DNA of 64,000 nt from Desulforapulum sp034007745 (GTDB lineage Bacteria; Desulfobacterota; Desulfobacteria; Desulfobacterales; Desulfobacteraceae): the NCBI GenBank assembly GCA_034007745.1, contig JAVEQI010000005.1, positions 47,949-111,948 of the forward strand, given 5' to 3'. The notes under the pieces are model-generated. The model was given only the letters and a program-made list of their open reading frames with translations, was not told the origin of the DNA and made no database searches. Position numbers and translations under genes: made by a program. Shown here piece after piece: positions 16,267 to 24,954 of the stretch (positions are counted from its first letter, which is position 1; each line of letters begins with the position of its first letter).

Positions 16267-17241
16267 TTAATTATTGCTGTGGTCATAGGCGTCAAAATCG
16301 GGCATCTCATTTTTAAAGTATTCTTTCATTTTTTTTATGATGTTGTTTTCTACCTGCCTTACCCGCTCACGGGAAATATTGTACTCTTCGCCGATCTCCT
16401 GCAGGGTCTGGGGATCGTCTGAGAAGATTCTCTTTGTAAAGATATCCATTTCCCGCTGGTTCAGTGTGGCGGTAAACTCCTTGACCCTTGTATGGAGAAT
16501 GTCTTCGATCTGTTTTTTTGCCACCTTATCTTCGGTGGAGTCGGTTTCCACGTTGATAAATTCAATCCGTTCCGTATCAGAATCATTTCTAAGGGGTTCG
16601 TCAAGGGAGAGATCCCAGCCGTCGAGGCGCTGGTCCATTTCAATAACCTCCTTTTCCGACACCCCCATGCGCTGGGAAAGAAGTTTGGGGCCCGGGTCAA
16701 ACCCCTCATCAATAAGTTTTTGCTTTTCCTTTCTCAGCCGGAAAAAGAGCTTGCGCTGTCCCTGGGTAGTTCCAATTTTTACAAGACGCCAGTTGTCCAT
16801 GATGAACTTTAAAATATATGCCTTTATCCAGAAAGAGGCATAGTAGGAGAACTTGACATTTTTGTAGGGATCAAATTTTTTAACCGCCTTGACAAGACCA
16901 ATATTGCCCTCCTGAATAAGATCCAGAAGGTTCTGCATCCAGACACGCTGGAAATCAAGGGCAATCTTAACAACAAGCCTGAGGTTGGATGTCACCATTA
17001 TATAGGCGGCATCGCTGTCATTCTCTTCTTGTATTTTGGTCCCGAGATCCACCTCCTCTTCTCTTGTGAGAAGCCTGTACCTGTTTATCTCGGCAAGGTA
17101 ACTCTGAAGAGGATCTGCTTTAACAAGGGCTTTGGTTGAAGATGTGTTTTTTTTGACCTTTGGTACAAGGTAACCTTTTCGTGAGTATTTTTCTTCAACA
17201 CCGGTATCTGGTGTAGCTATTTTAGCTTTGTTTTTGCTCAT
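16267..17241 (-). CDS. rpoH: Heat-shock type sigma factor RpoH
   Basis: Sigma-70 family factor (324 residues). Region 2 is seen as SNLRLVVKIALDFQR, DLIQEGNIGLVKAVKKFDP and FSYYASFWIKAYI, and region 4 helix-turn-helix as TLQEIGEEYNISRERVRQVE. The stretch WRLVKIGTTQGQRKLFFRLRK is close to the RpoH box (QRKLFFNLR) of sigma-32, so RpoH is preferred over RpoD or RpoS. The first 45 residues are basic and low-complexity and longer than in E. coli RpoH. It is the first gene of the long minus-strand run. Confidence 0.85.
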   Translation of the reverse strand: MSKNKAKIATPDTGVEEKYSRKGYLVPKVKKNTSSTKALVKADPLQSYLAEINRYRLLTREEEVDLGTKIQEENDSDAAYIMVTSNLRLVVKIALDFQRVWMQNLLDLIQEGNIGLVKAVKKFDPYKNVKFSYYASFWIKAYILKFIMDNWRLVKIGTTQGQRKLFFRLRKEKQKLIDEGFDPGPKLLSQRMGVSEKEVIEMDQRLDGWDLSLDEPLRNDSDTERIEFINVETDSTEDKVAKKQIEDILHTRVKEFTATLNQREMDIFTKRIFSDDPQTLQEIGEEYNISRERVRQVENNIIKKMKEYFKNEMPDFDAYDHSNN

Positions 17242-17352
17242 AACACTCCCTGCAATTGTTTCTTAAGGGTTAATACGCATTCTTTCCATGATATACTAAA
17301 AGCAGATAAATATCGATCAAAAAAAATAACCGGTTGTTTTGTTCTTTTTCTG

Positions 17353-17381
17353 TGGACACACCCAGGTTGATTTGGTATAAG
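17353..17381 (+). promoter_or_regulatory. Predicted sigma-70 promoter of tRNA-Arg
   Basis: TGGACA (17353-17358), a 17-nt spacer and TATAAG (17376-17381). The expected start is about 6-8 nt before the tRNA. A GC-rich discriminator (CCCCC) follows, as in stable RNA promoters. Confidence 0.6.
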
Positions 17382-17393
17382 TCCCCCGTGTTT

Positions 17394-17470
<77 letters not shown>

Positions 17471-17573
17471 ATAACCCCAAGGCTTTCAGCGTTTTCCCTT
17501 AAAAGACTTTTTTATCCATGGCCTACATAAGCTTCTGTTCTTTTGATCTGTCCCGGGTATCAAAAAGGTCAAG

Positions 17574-18641
17574 CTAAACTTGGTCTTCCTGGATCAGGCT
17601 GGAAAAGACCACCCCGGTTTTTGTGTACTCTTTCCCAGGTTGAAAGATTTGCTTCAGCAATTCTCTTCCATGGCTTATCAACTCGGATGTGTCGCTCGTA
17701 GGTGTGGGCAGCAGCGCTGTTTTGGAGTTATAGTAGCAGGGTTGGGATTTGAAACGACTCGTCATCACATACACGATTATTGTCTCGGCAGAGCTTTTCT
17801 GGTGCCTTAACTTTTCCGCAGCCCGGGAGATGTAGAGTGCCAGAGCCTGGAACAGTTCATCAAAGATCTTTGCTGGTGTTTTAAAAGAGCGGGAAACAGA
17901 CACAGATTTTCGTCTTGTTGGAATGTCTTCCAGGGGGTAGCAGGACTCTCCTGCAAGCTCTTTCTGCATTCTAATACCATTGATCCTCATTTTCTGCCGA
18001 ATCAAGCATGAAGGGGCTGCTTTGAAGTCCAGGGCGGTTTTTATCCCCCGGGAGCTAAAAAAAAGGCCCAACCTCCTGCTTATTCCCCAGATTTCTTGGA
18101 CCGGAGTTTTTTCCAGGGCAAGGTTCTTGTAGTGTGTTGCGGTTAGATCGAGCACACCATTGGCCTTTGGTGATTTCTTTGCAATACGGTTAGCAATCTT
18201 TGCAAGGGTTTTGGTGGGTACAATACCAATAGATACAGGAATACCCGTATCCCTTTGCACTGTATAGCGCATTTTTCTGGCATGTTCTGCAAGGTTTGTG
18301 AACTTGAAATCCGTAAAATCAAGGAAAGCTTCATCAATGGAATAGACTTCTATGGCCGGGGTGAATTGAGCGAGGGTCTGCATCACCCGGTTGGACATAT
18401 CCCCATAAAGGGGGTAGTTGGATGAGAATACACGTACACCATTGGCCTCAACAATGGGTTTGATATAGAAGAAGGGCTGGCCCATACAAATGCCCAGGGC
18501 TTTGGCTTCGTTGGATCGTGCAACGGCACAGCCGTCATTGTTGGAAAGAACAATGACAGGTTTACCCGCAAGCCCAGGATTAAATACCCGTTCGCAGGAG
18601 ACATAAAAGTTGTTGCAGTCCACCAGGGCAAAAACCGTCAT
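17574..18641 (-). pseudogene. umuC: DNA polymerase V subunit UmuC, C-terminally truncated
   Basis: Y-family polymerase for error-prone lesion bypass. The N-terminal catalytic motifs are intact: FALVDCNNFYVSCERVF, SNNDGCAVARS and EVYSIDEAFLDF with the catalytic acidic residues. The open frame stops at 355 residues against about 420 in the family. Past the TAG stop (17574-17576) homology continues in the same frame: LDLFDTRDRSKEQKLM, a second TAG (17523-17525), AMDKKVF, then TAA (17499-17501), then GKTLKA up to the tRNA. The lost part includes the LDLF beta-clamp motif and the extreme C-terminus. It is probably not functional as polymerase V. Confidence 0.88.
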
Positions 18642-18658
18642 ACATTAAACCTTATGCA

Positions 18659-19013
18659 TCACATTGGTAACAACGCCCCAAATCTCCAGGGATTTTCCCC
18701 GGTTATTTCAATTGGCCGGTAGCGTTCGTTTTCAATCTCAAGAAAAACCAGGCTGTCTCGGTATCTAAGGCGCTTTACCGTTATCTCACCATCTATGACG
18801 GCGATGACAATTTTCTTGTCGCAGGGTCCCAGGGATCGGTCAACAATGAGAATATCACCGGGGTGAATACCGGCATTGATCATGGAATCACCGCTGACCC
18901 GTACAAAGAAAGTAGCAGCCGGATGTTTAATATGGAAAACCTGCCTCCACACAGGAGAAGCAGACGGAACAACTTATGTCGGTTGAAGTGTCGGGGATGA
19001 GTATCGTGTTCAT
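18659..19013 (-). pseudogene. umuD: UmuD, split by an internal deletion and frameshift
   Basis: Normally the SOS-cleaved partner of UmuC. An ATG at 19013 opens a 28-codon frame ending in CVEAGFPY, which matches the UmuD self-cleavage site region (Ala-Gly-Phe-Pro) and then stops (18927-18929). The rest of UmuD continues in another frame from IKHPAATFFVRVSGDSM, with the catalytic Ser in GDSM and Lys in ITVKRL retained, to 18659. About 19 codons between AGFP and IKHP are missing, and the join is out of frame. The ribosome therefore cannot make a full UmuD; a GTG at 18952 could still start a 97-residue core. Confidence 0.85.
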
Positions 19014-19077
19014 TAAAATCCTGTTGGGCCTATAGAATAAATGTAAATTTCAGGAGCTATGCCTTGCGGCTCAAGGT

Positions 19078-19106
19078 ATAGTATAACTTGTCGGGGTATA
19101 ATGCAA
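19078..19106 (-). promoter_or_regulatory. Possible promoter upstream of umuD
   Basis: On the minus strand TTGCAT (19106-19101), 17 nt, TACTAT (19083-19078), 65 nt before the umuD ATG. The sequence around it has TATA-rich dyads. No recognised LexA box is asserted. Confidence 0.3.
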
Positions 19107-19142
19107 GGTCTCCCTCTGGGACAGGATAGGTAATTTGAATGT

Positions 19143-19346
19143 TTATACTCTGTTAACAAACAGGTCGTCCGTCATGAATGTATCATCTGTCCATTGCCCT
19201 TTGTCCAGGCCAAACGGGCCCCCTCCGACAATAGTTGTCATAGGTGAAAAAGTGCCCGGTGCCTTGAATTCAACAGTTGTTCCCAGGGCATCTCCCACTG
19301 CCAGGCCTATTAAACATCCCTGATAACGATTCTGAATTGGAGTCAT
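19143..19346 (-). pseudogene. ADP-ribosylglycohydrolase, N-terminal fragment
   Basis: A 67-residue piece with the opening of an ADP-ribosyl-glycohydrolase (DraG-like, about 250-300 residues when whole): RYQGCLIGLAVGDALG and GQWTDDTFM, the latter carrying metal-binding residues. Homology breaks off right after WTDDTFM and the frame ends soon after. Its ATG overlaps the stop of the phosphatase fragment (ATGA), so they were an operon before truncation. Not expected to be active. Confidence 0.75.
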
Positions 19347-19576
19347 CGATTTTCCTTCCAGTTAAGTATGTAACGCTGCTGTTCTTTTGTGTATGGGGAC
19401 TTTCGCAACGAAGGTTTGGGGTATTGCTTCCAAATTTCGCTGAGGCGTAATAGTGCCGACTCACCGCTCAAACCATGTCTCACTAACCAGCATTCAACAA
19501 TCAAACCCGTTCGGCCAACTCCACCCCAGCAATGGAGATACACGTATTCTCCCCCAAGGAGTTTGTCGGGAATCAC
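19343..19576 (-). pseudogene. Dual-specificity/tyrosine phosphatase, C-terminal fragment
   Basis: A 77-residue piece starting at a GTG and holding the phosphatase P-loop HCWGGVGRTG (CX5R) followed by the expected helix VECWLVRHGLSGESALLRL. The N-terminal half of the domain is missing, with a stop codon (TAG, 19601-19603) close upstream in frame. It is coupled to the ADP-ribosylglycohydrolase fragment, a pairing I know from intact genes elsewhere. Confidence 0.7.
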
Positions 19577-20044
19577 CCAATAACAGTTTTCAATTTTTTG
19601 CTACATGGTTTTCTTGTACCTCACAGGTTTATTGCCAACATTTTGATTTCTCTTTTCACTCTGAAGATTCTTTTCCTAAAAGAGTCGGTCAGTAATGAAT
19701 ATACTAATACTCGATTATCAAGTTTTTAAATATGGAAATAGACAGGGGTCGGTCGGGTCAACTATAGATTAAGAAGGTTAATCAAGGGTTTCTTTGAAGA
19801 CTGGAAGGCAAGTGAAGGTTGGGAGAAATTGACCAAACATACAGGCAAAGAAGACCAGATCTGACGGACACAGATCTCCGTAATTAACTTTAATTAAAAA
19901 ATCAACACTTTCCTGTTCTTATGATCCAAGGGAAAAAATTACTCAGTGTTAAGGAACACAGAAACCATCTGTTTTAGCACAAAATCCGGCGTTAGAATTG
20001 GTATTCACTCGTCATAATTTCTGCACCCCCATGGCTAATTTTTA
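19577..20044. other. Gene-poor decayed stretch
   Basis: No intact gene. A plus-strand frame without a start (19757-19864) reads RLIKGFFEDWKASEGWEK before a stop and looks like the tail of a lost gene; I do not recognise it. Near 19990-20042 the minus strand carries AAAATTAGCC and GGGGTGCAGAAATTATGACG, resembling the right-end sequences found after istB in IS21-type elements. Confidence 0.4.
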
Positions 20045-20266
20045 CTATGATCTCTTTCGATAACTTTCTTCCCCCAGGATAAGGATTTCCGAGTTGTAAA
20101 CGAGTCGGTCTGCAATCGCCGTAGCGGCGGTGGTTCCATCAAAGATGTTTCCCCCTTGCCCAGTGGAAGTTAACCAATTTCGTCTTTTGAAACCTGACAA
20201 GGGATAGCCGGAAGCAGGTAGCATTAAATAATGCACCGGGGGAAGCGGGGAAAAAACCTGTGACAC
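20045..20266 (-). pseudogene. IS21-family IstB remnant (C-terminus)
   Basis: The last 40 or so residues (GGNIFDGTTAATAIADRLVYNSEILILGEESYRK) match the conserved end of IstB, the AAA+ helper of IS21-type transposases, where an analogous ASAILDRLLHHS...GESYR string occurs. The ATPase part with Walker motifs is missing, and the upstream part of the frame does not look like IstB. A dead fragment of an insertion sequence. Confidence 0.65.
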
Positions 20267-20341
20267 ACACTTTCATTGTTCTTGCATCGGAACAAAAGAT
20301 GTGTAAAAATCCGGCCACAATAAACCAGAAGGAACATGATA

Positions 20342-20511
20342 ATGACAGAAGAGTCGATTAGCAATGAGTGTACTGATCCAACCCAGTTCATGACCATTGA
20401 GATTCCCTGTGTCCTTGCCGAGAGGATCGATCGATATGCCAAAGAAATTGAACGACGGTCACGGGGGTTATGATTGAGGCCCTGGATAAGTTTTTACGCA
20501 ACATTGATTAA
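20342..20511 (+). pseudogene. Ribbon-helix-helix (CopG/Arc-like) regulator, frameshifted
   Basis: The ATG at 20342 has an AAGGAAC site. The first frame gives 43 residues with MTIEIPCVLAERIDRYAKE, the beta-strand and helix 1 of a ribbon-helix-helix fold, and then stops. The second helix (VMIEALDKFLRNID) continues in another frame after a run of five G (20463-20467) to a stop at 20509-20511. A one-base loss in the G-run explains it. Such proteins are often antitoxins; no toxin is recognised next to it. A 29-codon frame at 20522-20611 is unidentified. Confidence 0.5.
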
Positions 20512-20688
20512 AAGGCTACCCATGGAAGATAAGTTTTTTGAAGAGGACAAAAGCATTTTCGGTGATGATGACGTTTTTGACTTGTCCCCTATGGTCTGGA
20601 TGTTTTTTTGAGAAAACAGGAATGATTTTATGAACAGACCTAATAAAAACGAACTGATTTCTTTCAAAAAACATAGGACTTACGAGTC

Positions 20689-21405
20689 ATGGAAGATTTA
20701 CTTAAAATTATAGGTTATTCATTTTTTTCTGGGATAACAGTATTTTTCGGAGGATATTTTTCACTATTATTTGAAAAATTTTTTGGACAGGGAATTATCA
20801 AAGAAGAGATTGTCCATACATCAATTGCATTTGGCGGGGGAATAATAATTGCCGCTGTTGCCTTTGTCCTGGCCCCAAAAGGTATAGACGAATTACCCCT
20901 GATTCCCCTTGCAGTCATATTTTTATCAGGTGCAGTTTCTTTCTTTTTTTTGGATAGAGCCATAGAAAAAAATGGTGGATCAATGTCTCAACTATTAGCA
21001 ATGTTGATGGATTTTGTTCCAGAAGCTATCGCATTAGGCGCAGTATTTGCCACGGATAATAATGCTGGGTTGTTGCTGGCAATTTTTATAGGCCTTCAAA
21101 ACCTTCCGGAATCGTTTAACTCATATATAGATTTGCGCAAAAGTGGGTACAGCTCAAAAAAATGTTTAATAATTTTATTTTTGCTTAGTTTCTCAGGAAT
21201 AATTGCAGCCATCACGGGGAATATTTTCTTGGGGAACCTTCCACAGTTAACCGCATCGTTGATGCTGTTCTCCAGTGGTGGGATTCTGTATCTAATCTTT
21301 CAGGATATTGCACCGATGTCAAAATTGGAGAAAAGCTGGTTTCCGGCGCTTGGTGTAAATTTGGGGTTTCTCGTGGGGATGATCGGACAAAAAATACTAG
21401 GATAG
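20689..21405 (+). CDS. ZIP-family metal transporter
   Basis: A 238-residue membrane protein with seven to eight hydrophobic helices. Helix 4 carries MDFVPEAIALG and helix 5 GLQNLPESFNSY, which correspond to the metal-binding HNxPEG and HxxPEG-type motifs of ZIP transporters; the first His is replaced by Asp here. It would import a divalent metal such as zinc, iron or manganese across the inner membrane, but substrate cannot be read from sequence. It is AT-richer than the flanking core genes and isolated in the accessory zone. The ribosome site is weak. Confidence 0.8.
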   Translation: MEDLLKIIGYSFFSGITVFFGGYFSLLFEKFFGQGIIKEEIVHTSIAFGGGIIIAAVAFVLAPKGIDELPLIPLAVIFLSGAVSFFFLDRAIEKNGGSMSQLLAMLMDFVPEAIALGAVFATDNNAGLLLAIFIGLQNLPESFNSYIDLRKSGYSSKKCLIILFLLSFSGIIAAITGNIFLGNLPQLTASLMLFSSGGILYLIFQDIAPMSKLEKSWFPALGVNLGFLVGMIGQKILG

Positions 21406-21490
21406 AACCTGAAGTTGATATTTTTTTTGATAGAAAAATAGGCCTTGATCATCGTTTCGGCCAATGCAATGGTCATCCGGGTGGGGTCAG

Positions 21491-21517
21491 GCTTGCGGAC
21501 ACAACGAAGAATGAAAC
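21491..21517 (+). repeat. 27-nt dispersed box, copy 1
   Basis: Shares CGGACACAACGAAGAATGAA and flanks with the copies at 43057, 54742 and 57436. It is followed four bases later by a heptad array. Confidence 0.5.
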
Positions 21518-21520
21518 ATA

Positions 21521-21555
21521 AGAGCTGTTAGCAGTTAGTCGTTAGCTAAAAGCTG
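21521..21555. repeat. Heptameric degenerate tandem repeat (TTAGCNG type)
   Basis: Units AGAGCTG, TTAGCAG, TTAGTCG, TTAGCTA, AAAGCTG in exact 7-nt register, upstream of the YjbQ gene. The same unit family as at 2667-2708, 19 kb away. Confidence 0.7.
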
Positions 21556-21586
21556 TTTCTTATAAAAATGATTAACAAAATAGGGA

Positions 21587-22012
21587 ATGAATTTTATGAA
21601 AACATTTAGAAAAGAACTATGGTTTGAAATACCAACAAGAAGGGCTTTCATGAACATCACACCTGATGTTCAAGAATGCATTAATGAAAGCGGTGTAACT
21701 GAAGGACTTGTACTGATAAACGCAATGCATATCACTGCATCCGTATTTATAAATGATGACGAACCAGGATTACATCACGATTATGATATCTGGCTCGAAA
21801 AATTAGCTCCCCATGAACCGGTGTCAGGATATAAGCATAATGTGGGTGAAGATAATGCAGATGCCCACATGAAAAGGCAAATCATGGGCAGAGAAAGTGT
21901 GGTTGCCATTACGGAGGGAAAACTTGATTTCGGCACATGGGAACAGATTTTTTATGGTGAGTTCGATGGCAGAAGAAAAAAACGGGTGCTGGTTAAAATA
22001 ATCGGGGAATAG
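21587..22012 (+). CDS. YjbQ/UPF0047 family protein
   Basis: A 141-residue protein of the YjbQ family, described as having weak thiamine-phosphate synthase activity. Family landmarks are present: VLINAMHITASVFINDDEPGL, the YKHNVGEDNADAHMKRQIMG segment with conserved histidines, and GTWEQIFYGEFDGRRKKRVLVKI at the end. The start may be 21587 or the ATG three codons on (21596), which sits better after AGGGAA. It is isolated, with no thiamine genes nearby. Confidence 0.9.
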   Translation: MNFMKTFRKELWFEIPTRRAFMNITPDVQECINESGVTEGLVLINAMHITASVFINDDEPGLHHDYDIWLEKLAPHEPVSGYKHNVGEDNADAHMKRQIMGRESVVAITEGKLDFGTWEQIFYGEFDGRRKKRVLVKIIGE

Positions 22013-22179
22013 TACCTTTACCTTTGGGGCTAACTTGGTCATTGTTTCAATTTATCCAGGAGGGATCACCCGTCAAACCATCTACAATGGCAAGTGGACG
22101 AAGTCAGAACCAATCCCCATTTGTGAATTAATCTGTTACCTGAAAACTGCATTCATGGTGATATCTTTTAGTCAGGCGA

Positions 22180-23913
22180 TTAAACGGAAATAGACCCTTT
22201 CCGGAAATCAGTCCTGCCCATCATTGCGTTAACTAAAACCGGGCGTCCTTTTATTGCGGACTGCTTTGCGTCTGCCAGCACCTTGCCTATTTCATTATTA
22301 TCCTTTATCACCATCCCGTCTGCAGCCAATGCGTCCGCAATTTTATGATAATCGCTGTATTCCAGGGTCGTTGCAACATCATCATGGAAGATCTCGACCT
22401 GGTCCCGGGCAATCTGGGTCCAGCCGGCATCATTGCCGATCACGGTAATAATGGGAAGGTTATGCCGGACAAAGGTGTCCTGCTCCATGAGGCCGTACCC
22501 GGCAGCGCCGTCACCGTACAACAGCCAGACTTCGGCTTCCGGGTGGACGAGTTTTGCTGCAATGGCAAAACCCGCACCCACCCCAAGCGTGCCGTATGGC
22601 CCTGGATCCATCCAGGCGAGGGGGCCGCGGGGCTTGAGAATATATGACGCAGTGGCGATAAAGTCACCGCCATCCCCGATCACGACGCTGTTTTCCTCCA
22701 TGGCATCATCGATTGCCGCACACAGGCGCAGGGGGTTGGTATATTCAGTTTGAGCGTCCATGTATTCAGCAATTTTATCGGTTCCTCCCTTTTCCCGCAG
22801 GTTTAACCGGTTGATCCAGGGAGTAAAATGGTGCCGGTCAAACTGAGTTTCGGACGTCAGCTTCAGCAAAAACGTACACGGATCAGCCACCACGGCCAAA
22901 TCCGGCTTCAGATTCAGTCGAAGGTCTGTTTTGCTTCGGTTGACGCCGACATAGAACGCATCTTTTCCAATACTTTTTCCATAATTCAATCGAAAATCAC
23001 AGGGCATTCCGGCAATCAGGATCAGATCCGCCTCTTTGAGCGCCGGGGTGCGGCCATGCCGGAACTGCATGGCGCACTGGTCACCCACCAAACCCCTTGC
23101 CATCCCTGTCAGAAACATCGGTACGCCGAACGATCGAAGCTGGTCTGACAGGCGGTGGAGCAGGCGGGGGTTGAGGGCTACCTGGCTTCCGATCACCATT
23201 ACCGGTGATTGCGCCTGTTTTATTCTTTGAAGCACTGCCTCCAGGTCATCTGAATCCACAAAGAACGGTTTGATCTCTTCTTTTTCCGCAAGTTCAAGAT
23301 CTTTTGCCGAACAGGCGAACATTTTATCCACGTGTCGGCGAAGGTACCAGCGGGTGACCCGATCAATCACTCCCCTGGAGTCGCCAGCCCCCTTTGTATA
23401 CCACTCCCGTACAAGGGCCGGATCATAGAGCAGGTCCAGGGGGCACTCAATAAATACCGGGCCGGGGATTCCAGAGACCGCCACATCAAAAGCCTCTTCC
23501 AGCACCGGAACAATATCGCAGTCCTGATGAATTGTTGATGACCATTTCACGAGGGTTTCCATCAGTTTCATCTGTTCGATGTCCTGGAGCGCACCCCTAC
23601 CTTTTAACACTGTTGCCGGTGCCCCTCCGAGCAACACCAGGGGCGACTGGGCCATCTGGGCATTTTTAATCGCAGTGATGGAGTTGGTGACCCCTGGTCC
23701 CGCAGTCACCGCTGCCACACCGGGAGTGCCGGTCAGCCGGGAAACTGCATCAGCGGCAAACACAGCCGTGGGCTCCTGACGGACGTCAATTACCCTGATA
23801 CCGGCCTTTTTGGCGCCTACCAGAATCGGAGAAATATGCCCGCCGCACAGTGTGAAAATAAATTCAACTCCCTGATTCTTCAATACTTGTGCAATCTTTT
23901 CGCCGCCATTCAT
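22180..23913 (-). CDS. Thiamine-diphosphate enzyme, HACL2/ILVBL-like (acetolactate synthase family)
   Basis: A 577-residue ThDP-dependent enzyme with the N-terminal pyrimidine domain (FTLCGGHISPIL, catalytic Glu in DVRQEPTAVFAADA, AAVTAGPGVTNSITA), a central domain, and a C-terminal pyrophosphate domain with GDGAAGYGLMEQDTFVRHNLPI (GDG...N-type motif). It resembles the animal ILVBL/HACL2 2-hydroxyacyl-CoA lyase subgroup more than anabolic IlvB, notably GGHISP and the NAQMAQSP stretch. No small regulatory subunit lies nearby. It could cleave 2-hydroxyacyl-CoA or condense 2-oxo acids; the substrate is open. Confidence 0.82.
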   Translation of the reverse strand: MNGGEKIAQVLKNQGVEFIFTLCGGHISPILVGAKKAGIRVIDVRQEPTAVFAADAVSRLTGTPGVAAVTAGPGVTNSITAIKNAQMAQSPLVLLGGAPATVLKGRGALQDIEQMKLMETLVKWSSTIHQDCDIVPVLEEAFDVAVSGIPGPVFIECPLDLLYDPALVREWYTKGAGDSRGVIDRVTRWYLRRHVDKMFACSAKDLELAEKEEIKPFFVDSDDLEAVLQRIKQAQSPVMVIGSQVALNPRLLHRLSDQLRSFGVPMFLTGMARGLVGDQCAMQFRHGRTPALKEADLILIAGMPCDFRLNYGKSIGKDAFYVGVNRSKTDLRLNLKPDLAVVADPCTFLLKLTSETQFDRHHFTPWINRLNLREKGGTDKIAEYMDAQTEYTNPLRLCAAIDDAMEENSVVIGDGGDFIATASYILKPRGPLAWMDPGPYGTLGVGAGFAIAAKLVHPEAEVWLLYGDGAAGYGLMEQDTFVRHNLPIITVIGNDAGWTQIARDQVEIFHDDVATTLEYSDYHKIADALAADGMVIKDNNEIGKVLADAKQSAIKGRPVLVNAMMGRTDFRKGSISV

Positions 23914-24056
23914 GTCTGTGGCCCTGGGTTAATGTCATTTATTTGTCAGCCTGTATGCGTTTAACCTTTGAAACAACAGATCATATTCATCTTCATATTC
24001 TAAAAGATCAAGCATATTTAATCTGCATTCATAAGCTTTGAAATCGATACGCTGAA

Positions 24057-24377
24057 TCAAATCGGAGGGGCAATTGTGACGATGATCCGCATTTTTGTGT
24101 CCGCCAGGACACCATGGGGTTCTCTTATCTCTGATACTAGGATATCACCTGTGTTCGCTGGAATTCTGGCATCGTTTTCTCCGAGAAACCAGCCATTCCC
24201 CTCCAATACCTGGATGGACAACTCCCCATCTAAATCATGGGAATGAACCGGAAACGTAACCCCGGCATCAAGGTTGAAATTAATGATCTTGAAAAACTCT
24301 GAGGTTTCAACCAAAAAGAACCGTTTCATGGCTCCCGGTGTAAATTCATTGGTTTCCGTAAGCTTAAAAACTTTCAT
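24057..24377 (-). CDS. Small cupin protein
   Basis: A 106-residue single-domain cupin. The ATG at 24377 is chosen because it has an AAAGGAG site eight bases upstream; a longer frame to 24527 adds 50 residues of unconvincing sequence. The metal-binding cupin motif is HSHDLDGELSIQVLEG (HxH...E) and the second motif GDILVSEIREPHGV. Function unknown; such small cupins bind metals or sugars. Confidence 0.7.
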   Translation of the reverse strand: MKVFKLTETNEFTPGAMKRFFLVETSEFFKIINFNLDAGVTFPVHSHDLDGELSIQVLEGNGWFLGENDARIPANTGDILVSEIREPHGVLADTKMRIIVTIAPPI

Positions 24378-24663
24378 GGAAAATCTCCTTTCAAACGAGG
24401 TTATAACGAGGTTATAAGGTAAAGTCCCAAATTTGCCGGGGAGTATCCCAAAGCTTTTCATTTGGGAAAATATGAAAATTTCCAGTGCTGTGAGCCGTTT
24501 TATGGTCCCAGAAAAAGAGATTCTCAATAAACATTAATAGGAAAGTTAAACCATAAATCTACAATTGCAAGATAAAATCCACACTCAAGAGATGTTGAAA
24601 GTTTTTCCTGATGTCTGGGGGGACACAAAACCTGTGAAATCAACATTTATGGCTTTTAGTCAG

Positions 24664-24954
24664 TTATTTTGCCAAAATCTGGATTGTTGAAATATTGTCT
24701 ATGGGAACTACACATCTCTCGACCTTTGTTGAAAAAAAGATGTATCTCCTTATATGCACATTCCTCAACACCAGATGGGTTCCGGTGTCTGAAAGATCGG
24801 CAACATCGGCATGGGAAAAACATTTGGTGTTCAGGACCGAATCTTTGTTCTTGAATACCAGTTTGATTTTTTTGTCCACCAGGTTCAGGTAGTCACTAAC
24901 TTTTTCGAGTTTGAGAAGGCCTTCGATTTGAAATTGAACTTTTCTGTTGGTCAT
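24664..24954 (-). CDS. Hypothetical protein
   Basis: A 96-residue reading frame from the ATG at 24954. It is rich in charged residues and short beta-like strands (KIKLVFKNKDSVLNTKCF, THLVLRNVHIRRYIFFSTKVERCVV). I do not recognise a family. The 5' extension to 25113 is basic and unlike a protein. In the same stretch another minus-strand frame (25087 to 24977) reads well but has two TAA stops, so this locus may itself be decaying. Confidence 0.4.
   Translation of the reverse strand: MTNRKVQFQIEGLLKLEKVSDYLNLVDKKIKLVFKNKDSVLNTKCFSHADVADLSDTGTHLVLRNVHIRRYIFFSTKVERCVVPIDNISTIQILAK

Noticed and set aside
24378..24527. Longer N-terminus of the cupin at 24057
   Set aside because: The added 50 residues do not look like protein, and the internal ATG has a much better ribosome site.
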